Under the pieces are notes generated by a model that was not told where the DNA came from, made no database searches, and worked only from the letters and a program-made list of their open reading frames with translations. From assembly GCF_020387415.1 (NCBI RefSeq), contig NZ_JAGWCB010000018.1, positions 1 through 64,000 of the forward strand: a stretch of DNA of 64,000 nucleotides, written 5' to 3'. Of this stretch, positions 34,512 through 42,770 are shown in pieces (the stretch's first letter is position 1; every line of letters begins with the position of its first letter). Source of the stretch: Ideonella benzenivorans. GTDB taxonomy: Bacteria; Pseudomonadota; Gammaproteobacteria; Burkholderiales; Burkholderiaceae_C. The position numbers were made by a program, and so were the translations under genes.

Positions 34512-35729
34512 TCAGCGGATCGGCAGCATCAGCTTCAACAGCCCACGGGCGCTGGCCAGATCCCCGGGGCTGGCCGTCTCCTCCAGCATGCCGGACATGC
34601 GCCGGCGCAGGCCCTCGCTGCGCTGGGCCCGCCAGATCACCAAGTCGGCGATCCAGGGGTGGGCGTTGATCCGGTTGGCCTTCTCATACAAATCAAAGCG
34701 CGGCTTGAGGGCCGACAGACTGGCTTCATAACGCAACCGGACCGCATCGTCGGCGGCCTCGGACAGCAGCGCATCGGCCGCCAGCATGCCGGTTTCCAAC
34801 GCCTTGCCAATGCCTTCACCGGTGAAGGAATAGGTGCTGCCAGCCGCTTCGCCCGTCACCAGCACGCCCGGCGCGCTCCAGTGCGCCCCTTCCAGCGTGA
34901 AGCGCAAAGGGGCTCCCTTGAGATCCCCCACCCACTCGCCGCCGTCCACCAGCGCCCTGGCGGTGGGATGGTGGCGACAGAAGGCCTCGAACACCGCCCG
35001 CAGGTTCACCTCCTGCTTGGTGCCGCGCCCGTCGCCCAGGGTGCTGTGGCTGTGGGCAATGCCCACCCCGATGTTGAACACCCCATCCGGGCCAGGAAAG
35101 ATCCAGCCATAGCCCGGCCGCAGGCTGCGGTGCCAGACCACCTCCATGGCCTGCAGCCGGGCCGCCATGGCAGGATGTCGGACATAGCCCCGCATCGCCA
35201 CCCCGCTGGGCACCCGCCGGCGACACAGGCCTGCGGCCAGCAAGGCCTGCGGCACCGCGCCTGTGGCCAGCACCACCCAGCGGGCGGAGATCTCATGCAC
35301 CGCCGCCCCCTGCCGCAGGGTCGCGCCCTGGGTTCGGCCCAGGGCATCACTCAACAGCCCTTCGAAGCGCCAGGGCGCCTGGAAATCGGCGCCGGCGGCC
35401 ACCGCCGCCTCCAGCAGAATCTGGTCGAGCTCACGGCGCGGCAAGACCGCCAGCCGTGCTGGCACCTCCACCCGTCCCCCGCGCGGCCCGATGCAGGCCA
35501 CCCGCGGCACCGGGTGCGCCCGGGCGGCCACCGCCTGGGCCACCCCCAAACGGGCCAAGGCCGCGTGGGCGTCCGGGATCAGGCCATCGCCACACACCTT
35601 CTCGCGCGGAAAGGCCTGCTGGTCCACCAGGCACACCTGTTGGCCGGCCCGCGCCAGCATCTGGGCACAGGCCGACCCGGCCGGTCCGGCTCCCACCACC
35701 AGCACGTCGCAGCTTGCAGGCAAACTCAT
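34512..35729 (-). CDS. Geranylgeranyl-reductase-family FAD-dependent oxidoreductase
   Basis: This 405-residue flavoprotein of the GGR/squalene-epoxidase-like fold has the N-terminal FAD motif VLVVGAGPAGSACAQMLARAG. The family motif FPREKVCGDGLIPDA (CxD region) follows near residue 50, and the second FAD motif near the C-terminus is VLVTGEAAGSTYSFTGEGIG. These enzymes saturate isoprenoid chains or oxidise small substrates; GGR proper serves chlorophyll or archaeal lipid synthesis. No photosynthesis genes are in the window, so the substrate is open. The ATG at 35729 is used. Confidence 0.85.
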   Translation of the reverse strand: MSLPASCDVLVVGAGPAGSACAQMLARAGQQVCLVDQQAFPREKVCGDGLIPDAHAALARLGVAQAVAARAHPVPRVACIGPRGGRVEVPARLAVLPRRELDQILLEAAVAAGADFQAPWRFEGLLSDALGRTQGATLRQGAAVHEISARWVVLATGAVPQALLAAGLCRRRVPSGVAMRGYVRHPAMAARLQAMEVVWHRSLRPGYGWIFPGPDGVFNIGVGIAHSHSTLGDGRGTKQEVNLRAVFEAFCRHHPTARALVDGGEWVGDLKGAPLRFTLEGAHWSAPGVLVTGEAAGSTYSFTGEGIGKALETGMLAADALLSEAADDAVRLRYEASLSALKPRFDLYEKANRINAHPWIADLVIWRAQRSEGLRRRMSGMLEETASPGDLASARGLLKLMLPIR

Positions 35730-35841
35730 GCCGGCCATTGTAGGGAGGCGTGTGCAATCCACCGGCACGCGCGGGAGCCTTGATGCGCATCAAGATGGAA
35801 ACCCCAGGTCGCCCGCACCATGGCGGCAGAAGGAGACTGAC

Positions 35842-36231
35842 ATGACCACCGCTCTCACCGCCGCCCAACGGGCCGAACTGGGTGTCCTGCTGAAGGACCG
35901 TCTGGCCACGCTGGAGGAAACGCTGGCCGCCCAAGAAGGAGGACTGAGCCGGGTTGACGCGGCCGCCGAACTGCTGGAGCAGAACCGCGAAGATGGCACC
36001 CAACGCGATGCCGACCGCGAGGTGGCCCAACAACGCGCCGACATCGGCCACCAGGAACTGGGGCTGGTGCGGCAAGCGCTGCAGCGGCTGGACACGCCCA
36101 GCTACGGGCTGTGCCTGCAATGCGGCCAGCCGATCAGCTGGTCGCGTCTGAAGGCCGAGCCCTGGACCCTGCACTGCGTCACCTGTGAACGCACCCATGA
36201 TCAGGCGCCGGCCCAACCGGCCAGCCTGTGA
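35842..36231 (+). CDS. DksA/TraR-type zinc finger protein
   Basis: This is a 129-residue protein with an N-terminal helical hairpin (about residues 8-85, where ELLEQNREDGTQRDADREVA forms the coiled-coil tip) and a C-terminal four-cysteine zinc finger, CLQCGQPISWSRLK followed by LHCVTC. This is the DksA/TraR fold, which binds the RNA polymerase secondary channel. The tip acidic residues differ from the DksA D-x-x-D-A pattern in that the order is E-D-G-T-Q-R-D-A-D, so activity on RNA polymerase is uncertain. AAGGAG precedes the ATG. A small eRF1-like gene follows 49 bp downstream. Confidence 0.85.
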   Translation: MTTALTAAQRAELGVLLKDRLATLEETLAAQEGGLSRVDAAAELLEQNREDGTQRDADREVAQQRADIGHQELGLVRQALQRLDTPSYGLCLQCGQPISWSRLKAEPWTLHCVTCERTHDQAPAQPASL

Positions 36232-36280
36232 CCCCCACACCCCGTCAAACACGACAACGACTCACTGAGGAACCGACACC

Positions 36281-36691
36281 ATGACCACCTACCACGCCGT
36301 CGTCTGGATGGACCAGAAAGAAGCCCATGTGATGCACTTCGACGCCGAGGCCATGCAGGCCGAACGCGTGAAGTCGCGCAGCCACCACCAGCGTGCCGCG
36401 GGCCAGTTGCAGAAGGACACCCACCACGCCGGCATGACCGAGAAGGAAGAGGCCGAGTACTTCGGCGCCGTGGCGCAAGCCCTGGAAGGCGCCAAGGAAG
36501 TGCTGGTGGTGGGCCCGGGCCGCCTGCACGAGGAGTTCAAGGCCTGGCTCGACAAGCACCACCCGGCCGTGGGCAAGAGCATCGTCGGCAGCGAGAAGGC
36601 CGACCACCCGACCGATGGCCAGATCGTCGCGCTGGCCCGCCGCTACTTCCACAAGTTCGACAACCTGGCGGGCAACGCGGGCGGCCGCTGA
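36281..36691 (+). CDS. Small eRF1/Pelota domain-3-like protein
   Basis: This 136-residue protein has no signal peptide. Its core EAEYFGAVAQALEGAKEVLVVGPGRLHEEFKAWL carries the V-x-GPG-x-x-x-x-EF pattern found at the end of eRF1 and Pelota domain 3 and in bacterial release-factor-like (baeRF) proteins. The first strand is TTYHAVVWMDQKEAHVMHF. Whether it acts at ribosomes is unknown; many genomes call such proteins translational machinery protein. The family call is from memory of the motif. GAGGAA lies upstream of the ATG, and the neighbouring DksA-like gene is in the same direction. Confidence 0.6.
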   Translation: MTTYHAVVWMDQKEAHVMHFDAEAMQAERVKSRSHHQRAAGQLQKDTHHAGMTEKEEAEYFGAVAQALEGAKEVLVVGPGRLHEEFKAWLDKHHPAVGKSIVGSEKADHPTDGQIVALARRYFHKFDNLAGNAGGR

Positions 36692-36769
36692 TCGCCACGA
36701 CCGGCCCCCGGGATGGGTGCCGGTGGGGGTATGCTGCACAGCGATGATGAACCGCTCCACCCCCGTGCG

Positions 36770-38461
36770 ATGACGCTGCGCCCCCCGCGCCGTGAGGCGC
36801 CCTCCGATGTGCTGCGCGACGACCTGCTCGCCGCCGCCATCATCACCATCCTGTTGATCCCGCAGAGCCTGGCCTATGCCCTGCTCGCCGGGCTGCCCCC
36901 GCAGGTGGGGCTGTACGCCAGCTTCCTGCCACTGATCGCCTACGCCCTGCTGGGCACCAGCCAGGTGATGGCCGTCGGCCCGGCGGCCGTGCCGTCGCTG
37001 ATGACGGCCCAGATGCTGGGCGCGGTGCTGCCGCAATTCCCGGGGGTGGCGCCCGAGGCCGCCGCGCTGGTGCTGGCCGCCGAGGTCGGCCTGCTGCTGG
37101 CCGCCGCCGCGCTGCTGCGGCTCGATGCCCTCACCGCGCTGCTGTCGATGCCGGTGCTGCAGGGCTTTGTCGCCGGCGCCTGTCTGTCCATCGTCGCCAC
37201 CCAGGCGCCGGTGCTGGTGGGCAGCAGCGCCCGCGGCACCAGCCTGCCGGAGGTGCTGCAGCGGTGGTGGCAGGCCGAGCTGCCCTGGCAGGGCTGGACG
37301 GCCGCCTTCGGCCTGGCCGCCCTGGCCGCCCTGCTGCTGGTGCGCTGGCGCGGCCGGCGCTGGCTGGGCCGCTGGCTGCCCCCGGTGCAGGCCGCCCTCC
37401 TGACCAAGATGGCGCCGCTGGCGGTGGTCGGCTTGGCCATCGCCGCCTCGCTGGCCTGGGAGGTGGCACAGCACGGGGTGCGCACCGTGGGGGCCTTGCC
37501 CCGCATCGGCCTGCCGCTGGCCTGGCCGCTGACCGACCCGGCGCTGTGGCGGGCCCTGTTGCCCTCGGCCGGCGTGCTGGCTCTGGTGACCGCGGTGGAA
37601 AGCCTGGCGGTGGCCGAATCGCTGGGCCTGAAGCGGGGCGAGCGCATCGTGCCGCGGCGCGAACTGGCCGGCCTGGCCGCCGCCAACCTGGCCGCCGCGG
37701 TCAGCAGTGGCCAGCCGGTGGCCGGTGGCCTCTCGCGCAGCGCGGTGGCCTTTGATGCCGGCACCCGCACCCGCTGGGCCGGCCTGTACGTGGCCCTGAT
37801 GATGGCGGTGGCCGCCCTGGTCCTGGCCGGCCCGCTGGCCGCGTTGCCGCGGGCGGTGCTGGCCGCCATCATCGGCCTGGCCGCCTGGTCGCTGATCGAC
37901 TGGCGGCCCTTCCGCCAGGCCTGGCATTACGACCGCGGCGAGTTCGTGGTGATGGCTGGCGTCGCCGCGCTGACCCTGCTGGTCAATGTCGAGAAGGCAC
38001 TGGTGGTGGGGGTGGCGGTGTCGATCGCGCTGCTGCTCAAGCGCACCGCCCGGCCGCATGTGGCCCGCATCGGCCGCGTGCCCGGCACCGAGCATTACCG
38101 CAACGTGGACCGTCACCAGGTGGAGTGCACGCCCGGCGTGCTGGCGCTGCGCATCGACGAGAGCCTGCTGTTCACCAACGCGCGCCAGCTGCCCTCCGAG
38201 GTGGTGCCGCAGCTGCAGCCCGACACCCGGCGCGTGGTGCTGCTGATGAGCCCGGTCAACACGATCGACTTCAGCGGGCTGGAGGCGCTGGAAGCCCTGG
38301 ACGCCCTGCTGGCCGAACGCGCCATCGCGCTGGATCTGGCCGAGATCAAGGGGCCGGTGCAGGACCGTCTGCAGACCCTGGGCTGGCCCCAGCACTTCCG
38401 CGGCCGGATCTTCCTGAGCCTGCACCAGGCGATGCAGGCCGGGCCGGCCGCGGCAGACTGA
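36770..38461 (+). CDS. SulP-family anion transporter with STAS domain
   Basis: This inner-membrane transporter of about 563 residues has the SulP signature at its start: IPQSLAYALLAGLPPQVGLYASFLP in helices 1 to 2. About ten to twelve further segments follow to residue 440. A C-terminal STAS domain (about 460-555) has VVLLMSPVNTIDFSGLEALEAL, where the serine corresponds to the anti-sigma-antagonist phosphosite. Family substrates are sulfate, bicarbonate or organic anions. The ATG at 36770 is favoured because earlier in-frame starts add non-conserved residues, but the start is not certain. The convergent NCS2 permease gene lies 17 bp beyond a shared hairpin. Confidence 0.9.
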   Translation: MTLRPPRREAPSDVLRDDLLAAAIITILLIPQSLAYALLAGLPPQVGLYASFLPLIAYALLGTSQVMAVGPAAVPSLMTAQMLGAVLPQFPGVAPEAAALVLAAEVGLLLAAAALLRLDALTALLSMPVLQGFVAGACLSIVATQAPVLVGSSARGTSLPEVLQRWWQAELPWQGWTAAFGLAALAALLLVRWRGRRWLGRWLPPVQAALLTKMAPLAVVGLAIAASLAWEVAQHGVRTVGALPRIGLPLAWPLTDPALWRALLPSAGVLALVTAVESLAVAESLGLKRGERIVPRRELAGLAAANLAAAVSSGQPVAGGLSRSAVAFDAGTRTRWAGLYVALMMAVAALVLAGPLAALPRAVLAAIIGLAAWSLIDWRPFRQAWHYDRGEFVVMAGVAALTLLVNVEKALVVGVAVSIALLLKRTARPHVARIGRVPGTEHYRNVDRHQVECTPGVLALRIDESLLFTNARQLPSEVVPQLQPDTRRVVLLMSPVNTIDFSGLEALEALDALLAERAIALDLAEIKGPVQDRLQTLGWPQHFRGRIFLSLHQAMQAGPAAAD

Positions 38462-38471
38462 CGAGCGCGGA

Positions 38472-38488
38472 GAAGGCCTCAGGCCTTC
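38472..38488. terminator. Hairpin between convergent SulP and NCS2 transporter genes
   Basis: GAAGGCC-TCA-GGCCTTC is a perfect 7-bp stem with a 3-base loop, and the stop codon of the minus-strand gene starts in that loop. A short CTT follows, without a proper T-run. Confidence 0.45.
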
Positions 38489-39762
38489 TTGCCGCCCAGC
38501 AGCGCGTACAGCAGGATGGCGCCGAAGGTGGCTGTGCCGATGCCACCCAGCGCAAAGCCGCCAAAGTGCAGCGTGTAGTCGCCGGTGCCCAGCACCAGCG
38601 TCACCGCCGCGACGATCAGGTTGCGGTTGTCGGTGAAGTCCACCTTGTTGTCGACCCAGATCTTGGCGCCCGAGACGGCAATCAGACCGAACACCACGAT
38701 GGACACGCCGCCCATCACCGCCAGCGGGATGGTCTGGATCAGCGCGCCGAACTTGGGCGAAAAGCCCAGCACGATGGCCAGCAGCGCGGCGAAGACGAAG
38801 TTGGCGGTCGAGTAGATCTTGGTCGCGGCCATCACGCCGATGTTCTCGGCGTAGGTGGTGACGCCCGAGCCGCCCACCGAGCCCGAGACCATCGTCGCCA
38901 CGCCATCGCCCAGGAAGGCGCGGCCCATGTAGCGGTCCAGCGGCCGACCGGTCATCGCGCTGACCGCCTTCACATGGCCCAGGTTTTCGGCCACCAGGAT
39001 CAGCGCCACCGGGGCGATCAGCAGCGCCGCCGAACCGGTGAAGACCGGGCTGGCGAAGTGCGGCAGGCCCAGCCAGGCCGCATTGGCCACACCGGTGAAG
39101 TCCAGCGGCTTGCCCAGGCCCAGGCCGTTGGTCAGCACCGCATAGATGACCGACGCCAGCACCAGGCCGGCCAGGATCAGGAGGCGCTGCAACAGGCCGG
39201 AAGTGCGCACCGCCACCAGGCCCACGCACAGCACGGTCAGGCCCTGCATCCACTTGTCGAATTCGGTGGGGGCCATGTTCTTGATTGGCACGCCGGCCAG
39301 GTTCAGGCCGATCACCGCCACCACCGCGCCGGTGACGACCGGCGGCATCAGGCGCTCGATCCAGGCCGTGCCCACGCCCATCACCAACAGGCCGATGGCG
39401 GCATAGACCGCCCCGCAGACGATGATGCCGCCCAGCGCCACACCGATGTTGGCGTTGGCCCCGCCGCCGGCAAAGCCGGTGGCCGCGATCACCACGCCAA
39501 TGAAGGCGAAGGACGAGCCCAGGTAGCTGGGCACCTGCCCACCCACCATCAGAAAGAAGATCAGGGTGCCGATGCCCGACATCAGGATCGCGACATTGGG
39601 GTCGAAACCCATCAAGATCGGCGCCAGCACAGTGGAGCCGAACATCGCGATCACGTGCTGCATGCCCATCACCGCGGTCTGCGGCCAGGACAGGCGTTCA
39701 TCGGGGGCGACGACGCGGCCGGGCTCGGCCGGCACTTCGCGCCAGTGGGGAATCAGGGACAT
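38479..39762 (-). CDS. NCS2-family nucleobase permease (UraA-like)
   Basis: This 427-residue permease has the NCS2 fold of about 14 segments. GMQHVIAMFGSTVLAPIL is the typical helix 1, with a conserved QH. SSFAFIGVVIAATG is the half-helix 3 motif, VLVAENLGHVKAVSAM carries the conserved substrate-site Glu, and the SGSVGGSGVTTYAENIGVMA loop is the half-helix 10 motif. These features fit uracil/pyrimidine-type permeases more than xanthine ones. Uptake is proton-coupled in the family. GAGGAGAT precedes the ATG at 39762. No nucleobase catabolic genes are nearby. Confidence 0.92.
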   Translation of the reverse strand: MSLIPHWREVPAEPGRVVAPDERLSWPQTAVMGMQHVIAMFGSTVLAPILMGFDPNVAILMSGIGTLIFFLMVGGQVPSYLGSSFAFIGVVIAATGFAGGGANANIGVALGGIIVCGAVYAAIGLLVMGVGTAWIERLMPPVVTGAVVAVIGLNLAGVPIKNMAPTEFDKWMQGLTVLCVGLVAVRTSGLLQRLLILAGLVLASVIYAVLTNGLGLGKPLDFTGVANAAWLGLPHFASPVFTGSAALLIAPVALILVAENLGHVKAVSAMTGRPLDRYMGRAFLGDGVATMVSGSVGGSGVTTYAENIGVMAATKIYSTANFVFAALLAIVLGFSPKFGALIQTIPLAVMGGVSIVVFGLIAVSGAKIWVDNKVDFTDNRNLIVAAVTLVLGTGDYTLHFGGFALGGIGTATFGAILLYALLGGKKA

Positions 39763-39869
39763 GCGATCTCCTCGCTGTTGTTCGATGGTCAGGTGGGAAC
39801 CGGACCGCGGTCGAACCGCGGACCATCGGCCAGTGTAGGAGACGCGCGCCCCGGGGCCGCGGCGCCAGC

Positions 39870-40046
39870 TCAGTCGGCCCGCCGATCGTCGACCAACCGA
39901 CAGGGCCGCCCGGGACGTTGCAGCCAGTAGCGCAGACCGCCCTCGCCCAGGCCCAGGTCGTGCAGTTCACGGGCATCCAGCGAAGGCGAGGCAGGACGGG
40001 AGAGACGGCGCAACAGCCGGACCAGCCACAGGAAGAGGGTGTGCAT
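39870..40046 (-). CDS. DUF1127 (YjiS-like) small protein
   Basis: This is a 58-residue basic protein with a hydrophobic N-terminus (MHTLFLWLVRLLRRL) and the DUF1127 core LDARELHDLGLGEGGLRYWL, in which the usual D-I-G-L is here D-L-G-L. DUF1127 proteins are short Arg-rich RNA- or stress-related proteins. The ATG at 40046 is picked because GGAG lies 6 bp upstream; a start 27 bp further up is possible. It is divergent from a LysR-type gene, a common arrangement for a LysR target, though that is inference. Confidence 0.75.
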   Translation of the reverse strand: MHTLFLWLVRLLRRLSRPASPSLDARELHDLGLGEGGLRYWLQRPGRPCRLVDDRRAD

Positions 40047-40135
40047 GGCGAACTCCAGGGAAGAGAGCGCCATGGTCCGTCGCCGGCTACCATCTGGAAA
40101 GTTGAATCTTCTGACGCATTCATTCAGGAAATCTG

Positions 40136-41035
40136 ATGCGTAACCTCAGCCTGGACCAGCTGCAGACGCTGGTGGCCATTGCCGACCTGGGCACGCTGGC
40201 CGCCGCCGCCCAGGCCCTGCACCTGGCGCCGCCCACGGTGAGCCTGCACATCCATGAGCTGGAGACGCGGCTGGGCCTGGTGCTGCTGGTGCGCGACCGC
40301 AAGGGCGCCCGCCCCACGCCGGCCGGCGCCGTGCTGGCGGAGGACGCCCGCCGCCTGCTGCGGGAGCTCGACGATGCGGTGGCCCGGGCCCGCCGGGTGG
40401 CCGAGGGCCGGGCCGGCAAGGTGCGGCTGGGCACCTCCAGCGGCGTGGTGGTGCACCAGCTGCCCGAGGTGCTGGCCCAGCTGGCCCGCCACAGTCCGGA
40501 CGTGGAGGTGGAGCTGAGCATCCTGGGTTCGCAGCAGACGCTGGAACGCCTGCTGGCCGGTCAGCTGGAACTGGGCATCGTCGCCCTGCCGCTGGCACCG
40601 CAGGGCGAACTGGTCGTCACCCCCTGGCGCGAGGACACGATGATGGCCTGGCTGCCCGCCGGCTGGGCCGTGCCCGACGCGGTGACCCCGGCCTGGCTGG
40701 CCGAGCGCCCGCTGATCGCCAACGACGGCAGCACCCAGATGCACCGCTTGACCACCGCCTGGTTCGCCCAGGCCGGGCAGCACCCACGGGCCCGCATTGA
40801 GCTCAACTACACCGAGGCGATGAAAAGCCTGGTCGCCGCCGGCTATGGCGCGGCGGTGCTGCCGCTGGAACACGGCCCCGACACCCCGCTGCCAGACCAG
40901 GTGGTGCTGCGCCCGCTGACGCCGCCGCTGGTGCGCCGGCTGGGCCTGGCGCACCGGCCGGTGGCGCTGCTGGAAGCCCCCACGCGCGCGGTGCTGCAGA
41001 TGCTGGAGGCCGGCACCGCGGCGCCGGCCCCCTGA
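40136..41035 (+). CDS. LysR-family transcriptional regulator
   Basis: This 299-residue regulator opens with the LysR helix-turn-helix: LDQLQTLVAIADLGTLAAAA through HIHELETRLGLVLLVRDR. A linker and a two-lobed substrate-binding domain (about residues 92-290) follow, the latter with VRLGTSSGVVVHQLPEVL and LELGIVALPL. The co-inducer is not known. It is divergent from the DUF1127 gene, and its stop codon lies in a strong GGCCCC-CTGA-GGGGCC hairpin next to the convergent Opp-type ATPase gene. Confidence 0.92.
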   Translation: MRNLSLDQLQTLVAIADLGTLAAAAQALHLAPPTVSLHIHELETRLGLVLLVRDRKGARPTPAGAVLAEDARRLLRELDDAVARARRVAEGRAGKVRLGTSSGVVVHQLPEVLAQLARHSPDVEVELSILGSQQTLERLLAGQLELGIVALPLAPQGELVVTPWREDTMMAWLPAGWAVPDAVTPAWLAERPLIANDGSTQMHRLTTAWFAQAGQHPRARIELNYTEAMKSLVAAGYGAAVLPLEHGPDTPLPDQVVLRPLTPPLVRRLGLAHRPVALLEAPTRAVLQMLEAGTAAPAP

Positions 41036-41041
41036 GGGGCC
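41026..41041. terminator. Hairpin between convergent lysR-type and opp-type genes
   Basis: GGCCCC (41026-41031) and GGGGCC (41036-41041) form a perfect 6-bp stem around CTGA, with the stop codon of the LysR gene overlapping the loop. No T-run; candidate bidirectional terminator. Confidence 0.4.
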
Positions 41042-42766
41042 TCAAGCGACGGACGCCGCGCCGGCCGGCTGCCAGCCCTTGGGCACCGCACCGATCAGTC
41101 GGCGGGTGTAGTCCTGCTTCGGGTGGTGCAGGATGTCCTCGGCGCTGGCCTGCTCGACCACCTCGCCGTCCTTCATCACCAGCACCTCGTCGGAGATGAA
41201 GCGCACCACCGCCAGGTCGTGGCTGATGAAGATGTAGGACAGGCCCAGCTCGTCCTGCAGGTCCTTGAGCAGGTTGAGCACCTGGGCCTGCACCGACACG
41301 TCCAGCGCGCTGACCGACTCATCGAGCACCAGCACCTCCGGGTTGAGCGTCAGGCAGCGGGCGATGGCCACCCGCTGGCGCTGGCCGCCGGAGAACTCGT
41401 GCGGGTACTTGCCAAAGGCGCTCGCATCCAGCCCGACCTTGACCAGCAGCTCGCGGGCGCGCTGCTCGCGCTCGGCCGCGTTCGCGCCGATGCCGTGGAT
41501 GGTCATCGGCTCGATCAGCGCCTGGCCCACGGTGAAGCGTGGGTTCAGCGAAGCGTACGGGTTCTGGAACACGATCTGGATGCGACGGCGCATCTGCTGC
41601 CACTCGGCCGGTTTGAGCTTGAGCAGGTCCTGGCCGTCGAAGATCACCTCGCCGCTGGTCGGCTCGTGCAGGCGCAGCAGCGTCAGGCCCATCGTGGTCT
41701 TGCCCGAACCCGATTCGCCCACCACGCCCAGCGTGTGGCCGCGCTTCAGCTTGAAGTTGACGTCGCGCACCGCGCGGAATTCGCGCTGGCCGAACAGCCC
41801 GGTCTTGAAGAAGAAGCTCTTGGCCAGCGACTTCACCTCCAGCACCACCGGCGCAGCCGGATCCTTGGCCCGCGCGGGGGCGTCGGCCTGACGGCCGGCG
41901 ATGTGGTCATCGATCACCATCAGCCGCGCCGGGTTGTGCTCCAGGCTGGGCCGGCAGGCCAGCAGGGCCTTGGTGTAGGGATCCCGGGGGGCGCTGAAGA
42001 TCTGCGCGGCCGGGCCGGTCTCGCGGATGGTGCCGTGGCGCATCACCACCACCTGGTCGGCGATCTCGCCCACCAGGCCCAGGTCATGGCTGATGAAGAG
42101 CACCGACAGGCCCCGCTTGGCCTTCAGGCTGGCCAGCAGCTCGATCACCTGGCGCTGGATGGTCACGTCCAGCGCGGTGGTCGGCTCGTCGGCGATCAGC
42201 AGCTGCGGCTCGCAGGCCAGCGCCATCGCGATCATCACCCGCTGCTGCTGGCCGCCCGAAAGTTCGTGCGGGTAGGCCTTCAGGCGCCGCTTGGGCTCGG
42301 GAATGCCCACCTCCTGCAGCAGCGACTCGGCCTTCTCCAGCGCCGCCTTGGCCGACAGGCCAAGGTGCACCAGCAGCGGCTCCATCAGCTGCTGGCCGAT
42401 GGTGAACACCGGGTTGAGCGAGCTCATCGGGTCCTGGAACACGCAGGCGATCTCGCGCCCGCGCAGCGCGCGCAGGTCGGCCGTGCTGGTCTGCAGCAGA
42501 TCCTGGCCGTGCCAGAGGATGCGGCCGCTGCGGCGGGCGTTGACCGGCAGCAGGTTCAGGATGGACATGGCGGTCACGCTCTTGCCCGAGCCCGATTCGC
42601 CCACCAGGGCCACCGTGCTGTGGGCTGGCACGTCGAAGCTCACCGTCTGAGCCCCGCGACCCACGGCCTCGGCCAGCTGTTCCTGGCCGTTGACCTGGCC
42701 CATGCGGAAAGCCACCTTCAGGTCCTGGATGGACAGCAGCATGTCTTGCTCGTTGTTCGGGTTCAT
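41042..42766 (-). CDS. Peptide ABC transporter ATPase with two fused cassettes (OppDF-type)
   Basis: This 574-residue protein contains two complete ATP-binding cassettes, as in YejF and GsiA. The first has VALVGESGSGKSVTAM, ELSGGQQQRVMIAMAL and LLIADEPTTALDVT. The second has LGVVGESGSGKTTMGL, EFSGGQRQRVAIARCL and LVLDESVSALDVSV. Between them lies an Opp-type Cys-poor linker. Both halves keep the H-loop in FISHDL. It powers import of peptides or related solutes with the two permeases encoded upstream on the same strand (4-bp gap to the OppC-type gene). The ATG at 42766 (MNPNNEQDM) is chosen. Confidence 0.93.
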   Translation of the reverse strand: MNPNNEQDMLLSIQDLKVAFRMGQVNGQEQLAEAVGRGAQTVSFDVPAHSTVALVGESGSGKSVTAMSILNLLPVNARRSGRILWHGQDLLQTSTADLRALRGREIACVFQDPMSSLNPVFTIGQQLMEPLLVHLGLSAKAALEKAESLLQEVGIPEPKRRLKAYPHELSGGQQQRVMIAMALACEPQLLIADEPTTALDVTIQRQVIELLASLKAKRGLSVLFISHDLGLVGEIADQVVVMRHGTIRETGPAAQIFSAPRDPYTKALLACRPSLEHNPARLMVIDDHIAGRQADAPARAKDPAAPVVLEVKSLAKSFFFKTGLFGQREFRAVRDVNFKLKRGHTLGVVGESGSGKTTMGLTLLRLHEPTSGEVIFDGQDLLKLKPAEWQQMRRRIQIVFQNPYASLNPRFTVGQALIEPMTIHGIGANAAEREQRARELLVKVGLDASAFGKYPHEFSGGQRQRVAIARCLTLNPEVLVLDESVSALDVSVQAQVLNLLKDLQDELGLSYIFISHDLAVVRFISDEVLVMKDGEVVEQASAEDILHHPKQDYTRRLIGAVPKGWQPAGAASVA

Positions 42767-42770
42767 CGTC

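Noticed and set aside
36245-39253. Very long open frame on the minus strand opposite the SulP gene and other genes
   Set aside because: It is antisense to well-supported genes, rich in Gln/Gly/Arg/His repeats, and matches no family; it is an artefact of high GC and codon bias.
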